A stretch of 22,490 nucleotides of DNA from Intrasporangium_A sp039812505 (lineage in GTDB: Bacteria; Actinomycetota; Actinomycetes; Actinomycetales; Dermatophilaceae). The notes beneath the pieces are model-generated. The model was not told the origin of the DNA. It saw only the letters and a program-made list of their open reading frames with translations, and did not search any database. Positions 6,788-13,168 of the stretch are shown piece after piece. The stretch's first letter is position 1. Every line of letters begins with the position of its first letter. A program made the position numbers and the translations under genes. The stretch lies in contig NZ_JBDIAQ010000056.1 of assembly GCF_039812505.1 (NCBI RefSeq), positions 1 to 22,490 on the forward strand, given 5' to 3'.

Positions 6788-7531
6788 ATGACGTACACGC
6801 TCGTGCTGCTCCGCCACGGCGAGAGCGACTGGAACGCCAAGAACCTCTTCACCGGGTGGGTCGACGTCGACCTGACCGACCGCGGCCGCGCCGAGGCGGT
6901 GCGCGGCGGCGAGCTGCTGGCCGACGCGGGCATCCTGCCCGACATCGTGCACACCTCGGTGCTGCGGCGCGCCATCACGACCGCCAACATCTCCCTCGAC
7001 ACGGCCGACCGGCACTGGATCCCGGTCAAGCGCGACTGGCGGCTCAACGAGCGCCACTACGGCGCCCTGCAGGGCAAGAACAAGAAGGAGGTCCTCGAGC
7101 AGTTCGGCGAGGAGCAGTTCATGCGGTGGCGGCGCTCGTACGACGTGCCGCCACCGCCGATCGACCCGGCCGACCGCTACGCCCAGACCGGCGACCCGCG
7201 GTACGCCGGGCTGGGCGAGGCGATGCCGCGCACCGAGTGCCTGCAGGACGTGGTGGCCCGGCTGGTGCCCTACTGGGAGAACGAGATCCAGACCGATCTG
7301 GCCGACGGGCTCACCGTCCTGGTCGCGGCGCACGGCAACTCGCTGCGGGCCCTCGTCAAGGTCCTCGACGAGATCTCCGACGCGGACATCGCGGCGCTGA
7401 ACATCCCGACCGGTATGCCGCTGGTCTACCAGCTCGACGACGCCTTCCGGCCGCTGACCCGCGGTGGACGCTACCTCGACCCGGAGGCGGCCAGGGCTGC
7501 CGCCGAGGCCGTCGCCAACCAGGGCCGGTGA
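6788..7531 (+). CDS. gpmA: 2,3-bisphosphoglycerate-dependent phosphoglycerate mutase
   Basis: This glycolytic and gluconeogenic enzyme interconverts 3- and 2-phosphoglycerate through a phosphohistidine. The 247-residue protein opens with the LVLLRHGESDWNAKNLFTGW signature carrying the catalytic His. It contains ERHYGALQGKNK and the second active-site His in VAAHGNSLRALVK. Length and motifs match the dimeric or tetrameric dPGM class. It follows the mshA-YbjN pair after 24 nt but has its own -10 box, so it may be both read through and independently expressed. A strong bidirectional terminator follows at 7601-7634. Confidence 0.95.
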   Translation: MTYTLVLLRHGESDWNAKNLFTGWVDVDLTDRGRAEAVRGGELLADAGILPDIVHTSVLRRAITTANISLDTADRHWIPVKRDWRLNERHYGALQGKNKKEVLEQFGEEQFMRWRRSYDVPPPPIDPADRYAQTGDPRYAGLGEAMPRTECLQDVVARLVPYWENEIQTDLADGLTVLVAAHGNSLRALVKVLDEISDADIAALNIPTGMPLVYQLDDAFRPLTRGGRYLDPEAARAAAEAVANQGR

Positions 7532-7600
7532 CCACCCGCCGGCGCCCGTCCCGGCCCTCGACGCCGGTGGTACCGGGTCGGGCGGCACACCCGCAAACGT

Positions 7601-7634
7601 GCGAGAGGGCCCCTCGAAGGAGGGGCCCTCTCGC
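7601..7634. terminator. Bidirectional terminator between gpmA and the lipoprotein gene
   Basis: A perfect 15-bp stem pairs 7601-7615 (GCGAGAGGGCCCCTC) with 7620-7634 around a GAAG loop. It sits between two convergent genes, 70 nt after the gpmA stop and 15 nt from the lipoprotein stop, so it can serve both. Confidence 0.9.
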
Positions 7635-7648
7635 GCTGCTGCGGGAGC

Positions 7649-8203
7649 TCAGCCGGTCGGCGTGACGGTGCTCGGTACCGTGGTCGCGACCCCGGTCGGC
7701 GTGACCACGGTCGGAACCGCGGTCGGCGTGACCGTGGCGTAGTAGCCCGTGTCGGCGATGACGGGGACGTTGAGCAGCGTGGTGCCGGCGGTGCTGCTGG
7801 TGACCTGCACCGGGATGACAGTGCCGGGCTTCGCGGTGATCCCGCTCAGCTGCAGGCCCTGATCGGCGAGGTTGACCTGCTCGCTCGGCTGCAGGTCCAG
7901 CTGGACGCCGGAGCCGTTGCCCTCCTCCTGCGCGGCGAACTGGACGGTGACCGGCTCGGTGCTCTGGTTGACCAGACCGCCGGAGACCATCGCCTCGCCG
8001 GAGCCGCCCACGACCAGGACGAGGTCGCGGATCGCGACGCTGCCCAGGTCGGCCTGGACGCCGTCGGCGGGAGCGTACGGCACGTCGGTCTGGACGGGCG
8101 AGAAGACCATGCAACCGGCGGTGCCGAGCGTGACCGTGGCGGCCGTGACGAGGGCCGCCAGGGTGCGACGCACGGGGGTCTGGGGCAGGAGTCGAGGCTT
8201 CAC
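7649..8203 (-). CDS. LpqE-like lipoprotein
   Basis: The protein has 184 residues. A signal peptide with a basic n-region (MKPRLLPQTPVRR) and hydrophobic core (TLAALVTAATVTLG) ends in lipobox TAG-Cys31. This predicts a diacylglycerol-anchored exported protein. The mature part has beta-rich segments such as VAIRDLVLVVGGSGEAMVSG and PVTVQFAAQEEGNG. The tail is Thr/Pro/Val-rich (TPTAVPTVVTPTG) and encoded by a thrice-repeated 13-bp word. M. tuberculosis places lpqE (Rv3584) divergent from carD in the same way (from memory), so this is probably the same family. Function unknown. The GTG at 8203 is preceded by a minus-strand TAGGCT at 8216-8211, 7 nt away, so the transcript should be leaderless. 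Confidence 0.82.
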   Translation of the reverse strand: MKPRLLPQTPVRRTLAALVTAATVTLGTAGCMVFSPVQTDVPYAPADGVQADLGSVAIRDLVLVVGGSGEAMVSGGLVNQSTEPVTVQFAAQEEGNGSGVQLDLQPSEQVNLADQGLQLSGITAKPGTVIPVQVTSSTAGTTLLNVPVIADTGYYATVTPTAVPTVVTPTGVATTVPSTVTPTG

Positions 8204-8513
8204 GCGGGCCAGCCTACCGGCGCACCGTCCGCTGCGGTCGGTGGCACTGCCGCCGGGCGATTCCGGGACCCGCCCGAGCAGCCCCGGGAAGACCCGGACA
8301 GCCGCGCGGTGCGGCGCCGCCGCACCCGCTCCAGCGGCGCGCGACCACGCGCGGTGGGCGCGGGACAGCATGCCGAGCAGCCTCGTGTCAAGTCCGCCGA
8401 ATCCGTCCTTCCGGCCGTGACAATGGCTCTGACCTGCGCAGATGTCCATTCCTGGGATCGCGATGCGAGACGCTTCGTGATAACCTGTTGGTTGCGAAAG
8501 GGGAAAACAGCAC
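8204..8513. promoter_or_regulatory. Divergent lipoprotein/carD regulatory region (310 bp, no gene)
   Basis: No coding sequence is supported here. On the minus side TAGGCT (8216-8211) is the lipoprotein -10. On the plus side TAACCT (8481-8486) is a probable carD -10 with no good -35. GAAAGGGG (8496-8503) is the probable SD, 10 nt from the carD ATG. Positions about 8430-8510 are markedly AT-richer than the rest of the window, as expected for a busy promoter. The central part (8220-8400) is GC-rich and featureless to my eye. Confidence 0.6.
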
Positions 8514-8996
8514 ATGGCGTTCAAGGTCGGCGAGACGGTCGTGTACCCGCATCACGGGGCCGCACTGATCGAGGAAATCAACACCCGCACGATCAAGGGA
8601 GTGGACAAGCTCTACCTCAAGCTCAAGGTCGCCCAAGGCGATCTCACGATCGAAGTGCCCGCCGAGAACTGCGACCTGGTCGGCGTTCGCGACGTGGTCG
8701 GCCAGGAGGGCCTCGACCGGGTCTTCGAGGTCCTGCGGGCTCCGCACACCGAGGAGCCGACCAACTGGTCCCGCCGCTACAAGGCCAACCTCGAGAAGCT
8801 CGCCTCCGGCGACGTCATCAAGGTGGCCGAGGTCGTGCGCGACCTGTGGCGCCGTGACCAGGACCGTGGCCTGTCCGCCGGTGAGAAGCGGATGCTGGCC
8901 AAGGCCCGCCAGATCCTCGTCTCCGAGCTCGCGCTCGCCGAGAAGACCGACGAGGACAAGGCCGAGACGATCCTCGACGAGGTCCTCGCCTCCTGA
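8514..8996 (+). CDS. carD: RNA polymerase-binding transcription regulator CarD
   Basis: CarD binds the RNA polymerase beta subunit and stabilises the open complex at rRNA and many housekeeping promoters. The 160-residue protein has the N-terminal Tudor-like RNAP-interaction domain, opening MAFKVGETVVYPHHGAALIE. A helical DNA-binding domain follows, with the conserved Trp in NWSRRYKANLEKL and a C-terminal helix pair (LSAGEKRMLAKARQILVSEL). It is the first gene of the carD-ispD block. The ispD ATG overlaps its stop by one base (TGATG), as in other actinobacteria. All family landmarks are present. Confidence 0.96.
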   Translation: MAFKVGETVVYPHHGAALIEEINTRTIKGVDKLYLKLKVAQGDLTIEVPAENCDLVGVRDVVGQEGLDRVFEVLRAPHTEEPTNWSRRYKANLEKLASGDVIKVAEVVRDLWRRDQDRGLSAGEKRMLAKARQILVSELALAEKTDEDKAETILDEVLAS

Positions 8997-9787
8997 TGTC
9001 GTCGGCGGACGTCGGTCTGGTCATCGTCGCCGCCGGTTCCGGTACTCGTCTGGGGGCCGAGGTCCCCAAGGCGTTCGCGCCCCTCGCGGGCGTGCCCATC
9101 CTCGGGCGCGCGCTGCGAGGGGCGCTGTCCTGTCCCGGCCTGGCCGAGGTCGTGGTCGTGGCGCCGCCGGGGTGGCTGGAGCGTGCCGAGCAGGTATGCC
9201 GCTCAGTCGGCCCCGCGCCGTGCGCCGAGACGGTCCCGGTCGACCCCGAGCCCCGCGCCGAGCCGGCCCCGGTCGACCCCGAGCCGGACCCGCCGGTCCA
9301 CACCCCGGCGAGCTTCCGGCCGCGGCAGGTCGAAGTCACGGTGGTGCCCGGCGGAGCCGGGCGCGGCGACTCCGTCGCTGCCGGGCTGGCGGCGCTGTCC
9401 GCCCGGGTCGGCATCGTGCTGGTCCACGACGCGGCCCGGTGCCTGACCCCACCGGAGGTCTTCGCCCGGGTGGTGGGGGCGGTCCGGGCCGGCGCTGTCG
9501 CCGTGGTGCCGGGCGTGGCGGTCGTCGACACGATCAAGCAGGTGGACCCGGCCGGCCGGGTGGTGGCGACCCCTGACCGGGCCCGGCTGCGCGCCATCCA
9601 GACGCCACAGGGGTTCGCCCGCGCGGTGCTCGAGCGCGCCCACGCCGGCGCGGCGGAGGCCACCGACGACGCCGGGCTCGTCGAGCGACTCGGCGCGCCG
9701 GTACTGGTCGTCGCCGGTGACGAGCGGGCGCTGAAGGTCACCACACGCGAGGACCTCGACCGGGCGGCCCGGCTGCTGACCGGTTGA
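8996..9787 (+). CDS. ispD: 2-C-methyl-D-erythritol 4-phosphate cytidylyltransferase
   Basis: IspD couples MEP with CTP to form CDP-ME in the non-mevalonate isoprenoid pathway. The 263-residue protein has the nucleotide-binding loop VAAGSGTRLGAEVPKAF, VPGGAGRGDSV, VHDAARCLTP and the LRAIQTPQGF motif. It is longer than typical (about 230). A Pro/Glu/Asp-rich insertion at about residues 74-105 separates the first beta strands from the catalytic core. This insertion holds an 11-residue repeat (PVDPEPRAEPA / PVDPEPDPPV) encoded by a 33-bp-spaced DNA repeat. Catalytic motifs lie outside it, so the enzyme should be active. It is translationally coupled to carD. Confidence 0.92.
   Translation: MSSADVGLVIVAAGSGTRLGAEVPKAFAPLAGVPILGRALRGALSCPGLAEVVVVAPPGWLERAEQVCRSVGPAPCAETVPVDPEPRAEPAPVDPEPDPPVHTPASFRPRQVEVTVVPGGAGRGDSVAAGLAALSARVGIVLVHDAARCLTPPEVFARVVGAVRAGAVAVVPGVAVVDTIKQVDPAGRVVATPDRARLRAIQTPQGFARAVLERAHAGAAEATDDAGLVERLGAPVLVVAGDERALKVTTREDLDRAARLLTG
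9235..9285 (+). repeat. In-frame 33-bp-period repeat inside ispD
   Basis: The 18-mer CCCGGTCGACCCCGAGCC occurs identically at 9235-9252 and 9268-9285. The period is 33 bp, so the repeat adds exactly 11 residues without breaking the frame. It probably arose by slippage or local duplication in a surface loop. Confidence 0.85.
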
Positions 9788-9861
9788 CCGGCCCGGCGAC
9801 CCGCCGGCGCCGGCCCGCGCGGGCCGCAGCTCCAGCGCTCCCGGGCGGGCCGCAGAGCGCC

Positions 9862-9874
9862 TATCCTCGACCGG
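9862..9874 (+). promoter_or_regulatory. -10 box for a leaderless SDR transcript
   Basis: TATCCT (9862-9867) ends 7 nt before the GTG at 9875. It lies at the end of an 87-nt gap after ispD that also contains the GC-rich palindrome GGCCCGCGCGGGCC. No SD is present. Confidence 0.5.
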
Positions 9875-10663
9875 GTGACCACCCCACCGACCGAGCCGCC
9901 CGCACGACCCCTCGCCCTCGTCACCGGAGGAGGCACCGGGATCGGGGCCGCCGTGGCCGGGCGGCTGGCCGCCGACGGGTTCGACGTCGTCGTCGCCGGG
10001 CGGCGCCGCGAGCCTCTCGAGCGGACCGCCGGCGTGATCGGTGAGCACGCGCAGGTCCTCGTCCTCGACGTGACCGACCCCGACCGGGTGGGTCAGGCCG
10101 TCACGGGGCTCGGCCGGCTCGACATCCTGGTCAACAACGCGGGCGGCGCGCTGGGCACCAGCCGGATCGAGGACGGCGACCCGGCCGAGTGGCAGCAGAT
10201 GTTCGCCTCGAACGTGCTCGGTACGATGCTGGTGACCAAGGCGGCGCTGCCGCTGCTGCGCCGGTCGCCGCGCGCCACGATCGTGAACATGTCCTCGATC
10301 GCGGGACAGTCGGTGTACGTGGGCGGCGGCGGGTACACCGCGGCCAAGCACGGCACGTCGGTGATCAGCGAGACCCTCCGCCTCGAGCTGAACGGGGAGC
10401 ACGTCCGGGTCTGTGACATCCGCCCCGGGATGGTCCACACCGAGGAGTTCTCCCTCACCCGGCTGCACGGCGACCCGGCCGCGGCGGACCGCGTCTACGC
10501 AGGGGTCGACCACCCGCTGCGCGCCGAGGACGTGGCCGAGTGCGTCGGGTTCGTCGTCGGCCTGCCGCAGCACGTCAACGTCGACACGCTGGTGGTCCGG
10601 CCGGTCGCCCAGTCCCCGTCGCACGACGTGCATCGCGGCCCGATCGACTGGAAGACCACGTGA
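9875..10663 (+). CDS. SDR-family NAD(P)-dependent oxidoreductase
   Basis: This is a classical short-chain dehydrogenase of 262 residues. The cofactor motif TGGGTGIG is at about residues 18-25, followed by DVTDPD, the structural NNAG, and the catalytic Ser-Tyr-Lys in NMSSIAGQ and YTAAKHG. The PGMVHTEEF segment after the active site is typical. An Arg-rich stretch after strand 2 (VVAGRRREPLER) suggests NADP preference, which is inference. The substrate is unknown; the closest look is to YdfG/serine-dehydrogenase-like SDRs. It lies between ispD and ispF, has its own -10 box, and overlaps the ispF start by 4 nt. It is not an MEP-pathway enzyme. Confidence 0.88.
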   Translation: MTTPPTEPPARPLALVTGGGTGIGAAVAGRLAADGFDVVVAGRRREPLERTAGVIGEHAQVLVLDVTDPDRVGQAVTGLGRLDILVNNAGGALGTSRIEDGDPAEWQQMFASNVLGTMLVTKAALPLLRRSPRATIVNMSSIAGQSVYVGGGGYTAAKHGTSVISETLRLELNGEHVRVCDIRPGMVHTEEFSLTRLHGDPAAADRVYAGVDHPLRAEDVAECVGFVVGLPQHVNVDTLVVRPVAQSPSHDVHRGPIDWKTT

Positions 10664-11151
10664 CCGGGGCCCCGCGCGTCGGGGTCGGGGTCGACGTGCA
10701 CGCCTTCGCGGCGGAGGGCTCGGACCGCCAGCTGTGGGTGGCCGGCCTGCTCTGGCCGGGCGAGCGGGGGCTGGCGGGACACTCCGACGGTGACATCGCG
10801 GCGCACGCCGCGTGCGACGCGCTCTTCTCGGCCGCGGGAATCGGTGACCTCGGCGCCCACTTCGGCACCGACCGGCCGGAGCTCGCCGGGGCCTCGGGTG
10901 CCGTCCTGCTGGCCGAGGCGGCCCGCCTCGTGCGCGCCGCCGGTTTCGACATCGCCAACGTCGCCGTCCAGGTGATCGGCAACCGCCCCAGGATCGGGCG
11001 CCGCCGCGCCGAGGCGCAGGCGGTGCTGGCCCACGCCGCCGCAGCCGCGGTCTCGGTCAGCGGGACGACCACCGACGGGCTCGGCCTGACCGGCCGGGGG
11101 GAGGGCCTGGCCGCCGTCGCCACCGCGCTGGTCGTCCCCCGCCCCATGTGA
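10660..11151 (+). CDS. ispF: 2-C-methyl-D-erythritol 2,4-cyclodiphosphate synthase
   Basis: IspF converts CDP-ME 2-phosphate to MEcPP with release of CMP, as a trimer with active sites between subunits. The 163-residue protein has metal ligands Asp12 and His14 in GVGVDVHAF and His49 in the GHSDGDIAAHA helix. The C-terminal signature is TTTDGLGLTGRGEG. The GTG at 10660 overlaps the SDR stop (GTGA), so it depends on SDR translation. IspE, the step between IspD and IspF, is not in the window, as usual. It ends 143 nt before the mscR-type gene. Confidence 0.94.
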   Translation: MTGAPRVGVGVDVHAFAAEGSDRQLWVAGLLWPGERGLAGHSDGDIAAHAACDALFSAAGIGDLGAHFGTDRPELAGASGAVLLAEAARLVRAAGFDIANVAVQVIGNRPRIGRRRAEAQAVLAHAAAAAVSVSGTTTDGLGLTGRGEGLAAVATALVVPRPM

Positions 11152-11294
11152 CCGAGCCCGACCACCTCGCCGGACCCACCGGCCAACGGACCATCGCCGA
11201 GGGGGACCCACAGGGGAGGGGAGCCGGTGCGGGTTGCATCCGCACGCCGGCCCGGCTTGGGTGGAGGGCAGGAGACGACACGAGAGGATGGGCC

Positions 11295-12377
11295 ATGCCG
11301 CAGACCGTCAAGGGAGTCATCAGCCGGACCAAGGGGGCCGACGTCGAGCTCGTCGACGTCGTCGTGCCCGACCCCGGGCCGGGCGAGGCGGTCGTGACGG
11401 TCCAGACCTGCGGGGTGTGCCACACCGACCTGCACTACAAGGAAGGCGAGATCAACGACGACTTCCCGTTCCTGCTCGGCCACGAGGCGGCCGGCGTCGT
11501 CGAGTCGGTGGGCGCGGGGGTCACCGGCGTCGCGCCGGGCGACTTCGTCATCCTCAACTGGCGCGCGGTCTGCGGGCAGTGCCGGGCCTGCCGCAAGGGC
11601 CAGCCCTGGTACTGCTTCGCCACCCACAACGCCACCCAGCGGATGACGCTGATCGACGACACCGAGCTCACGCCGGCGCTCGGCATCGGCGCCTTCGCCG
11701 AGAAGACCCTCGTCGCCGCCGGCCAGTGCACGAAGGTGCACGAGGTCGACCCGGCGGCCGCCGGGCTGCTCGGCTGCGGCATCATGGCCGGGTTCGGGGC
11801 CGCGGTGAACACCGGCGAGGTGCGGCGCGGCGAGTCCGTCGCCGTCATCGGGTGCGGCGGCGTCGGGTGCGCGGCCGTCGCGGGGGCCGCCGTCGCGGGC
11901 GCTACGACGGTGATCGCGGTCGACGTCGACGAGGGCAAGCTCGAGGGCGCGAGGCGGTTCGGCGCCACGCACACCGTCAACTCCGGCCGGGTCGACCCGG
12001 TCGAGGCGATCCGGGAGCTGACCGGCGGCTTCGGCGCAGACGTGGTGATCGACGCGGTCGGGCGTCCGGAGACCTACCGGCAGGCCTTCTACGCCAGGGA
12101 CCTGGCCGGGCGGGTCGTCCTGGTCGGCGTGCCGACCCCCGACAAGCAGCTGACGCTGCCGCTGATCGACATCTTCAGCCGCGGGGGGGCGCTGAAGTCG
12201 AGCTGGTACGGCGACTGCCTGCCCAGCCGCGACTTCCCGATGCTCGTCGACCTCTACCAGCAGGGTCGCTTCGACCTCGACGCGTTCGTCTCGGAGCGGA
12301 TCGGGCTCGGCGACATCGAGCAGGCGTTCGCCAGGATGCGGCGTGGTGAGGTGCTGCGCTCGGTGGTCGAGCTGTGA
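11295..12377 (+). CDS. mscR: Mycothiol-dependent formaldehyde dehydrogenase / S-nitrosomycothiol reductase
   Basis: This is a zinc-dependent class III-like medium-chain dehydrogenase of 360 residues. Catalytic zinc ligands are Cys39 in QTCGVCHTDLH and His63-Glu64 in LLGHEAAG. The structural zinc cysteines are 93, 96, 99 and 107 (CGQCRACRKGQPWYC). The Rossmann motif is VIGCGGVGCAAV, with Asp at VDVDEGK selecting NAD. Its overall sequence matches actinobacterial MscR/AdhE2 (compare Rv2259). It oxidises S-hydroxymethyl-mycothiol and reduces S-nitrosomycothiol. The ATG at 11295 has a GAGAGGA SD 6 nt upstream. The next gene overlaps by 4 nt. It sits between ispF and cysS, which are often adjacent elsewhere. 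Confidence 0.88.
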   Translation: MPQTVKGVISRTKGADVELVDVVVPDPGPGEAVVTVQTCGVCHTDLHYKEGEINDDFPFLLGHEAAGVVESVGAGVTGVAPGDFVILNWRAVCGQCRACRKGQPWYCFATHNATQRMTLIDDTELTPALGIGAFAEKTLVAAGQCTKVHEVDPAAAGLLGCGIMAGFGAAVNTGEVRRGESVAVIGCGGVGCAAVAGAAVAGATTVIAVDVDEGKLEGARRFGATHTVNSGRVDPVEAIRELTGGFGADVVIDAVGRPETYRQAFYARDLAGRVVLVGVPTPDKQLTLPLIDIFSRGGALKSSWYGDCLPSRDFPMLVDLYQQGRFDLDAFVSERIGLGDIEQAFARMRRGEVLRSVVEL

Positions 12378-13063
12378 GCGGGCAGCACCCGCACAGCGGG
12401 CGCGTCGAGCGGGTCGGGGTCACCTCGTCCGGCGGCGTCGGCGTCGAGCACACCGTGACCAGCGGCACCTTCAGCCTCGACGGCAGCACCTGGGAGGTCG
12501 ACAACAACGTCTGGATCGTCGGCAACGACACGGAGTGCGTCCTGATCGACGCGCCGCACGACGCGGTGCCGATCATCGCCGCGATCGGCGACCGCCGGCT
12601 GCGGGCGATCCTGCTCACGCACGCCCACGACGACCACGTCCGGGTGGTGCCGGACATCCTCGAGGCCTGCCACGGCGCGCAGGTCGCGCTGCACCCGGAC
12701 GACCGGGTGCTCTGGGACCTGACCCATCCCGGGCTGGCCCCCACCCGTGACCTGCACGACGGCGACGTGGTCACGGTCGGCGACGTCGACCTGCTGGTGA
12801 TCCACACCCCGGGGCACTCGCCGGGCGCCTGCTGCTTCCACGCCCCCGAGCTCGGGGTGCTCTTCTCCGGCGACACCCTCTTCGCGGGCGGGCCCGGCGC
12901 GACCGGGCGGTCGTACAGCGACTTCGACACCATCATCGCCTCGATCCGCGACCGGCTGCTGGACCTGCCGGACCACACGGTGGTGCACCCCGGCCACGGG
13001 GCCTCGACCACGATCGGCGCGGAACGGCCCCACCTGCCCGAGTGGGTCGCGCGGGGGCACTGA
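12374..13063 (+). CDS. MBL-fold hydrolase coupled to mscR (glyoxalase II-like)
   Basis: This is a metallo-beta-lactamase-fold protein of 229 residues. Metal ligands are visible: His83, His85, Asp87 and His88 in THAHDDH; His149 in HTPGHSPG; Asp168 in FSGDTLF; and His209 in VVHPGHG. That is the binuclear glyoxalase II/thioesterase pattern. The GTG start overlaps the mscR stop, so the two are co-translated. The pairing with MscR is also seen in mycobacteria (Rv2259-Rv2260, from memory). The likely substrate is S-formyl-mycothiol, released as formate, completing formaldehyde oxidation. That substrate is an inference from context; the fold and operon are seen. Confidence 0.87.
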   Translation: MSGQHPHSGRVERVGVTSSGGVGVEHTVTSGTFSLDGSTWEVDNNVWIVGNDTECVLIDAPHDAVPIIAAIGDRRLRAILLTHAHDDHVRVVPDILEACHGAQVALHPDDRVLWDLTHPGLAPTRDLHDGDVVTVGDVDLLVIHTPGHSPGACCFHAPELGVLFSGDTLFAGGPGATGRSYSDFDTIIASIRDRLLDLPDHTVVHPGHGASTTIGAERPHLPEWVARGH

Positions 13064-13155
13064 CCCGGGAGCGCGCGGCCGACGCGGCGGCGCCGAGCGG
13101 CATACCGGAGCCGGGCGGGCGACCCCGGCCGGCGAGGACGGGCGCGGCGCGCCAC

Positions 13156-13168
13156 TAGACTCACGCGG
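13156..13168 (+). promoter_or_regulatory. -10 box for a leaderless cysS transcript
   Basis: TAGACT (13156-13161) ends 7 nt before the GTG at 13169 with no SD. It closes a 105-nt gap, otherwise extremely GC-rich, that also carries one GTATGCCGC motif (minus orientation, 13097-13105). Confidence 0.55.

Noticed and set aside
8309..8857. An open frame crossing the carD promoter
   Set aside because: It runs out of frame through carD and has the Arg-rich composition of a shadow frame.
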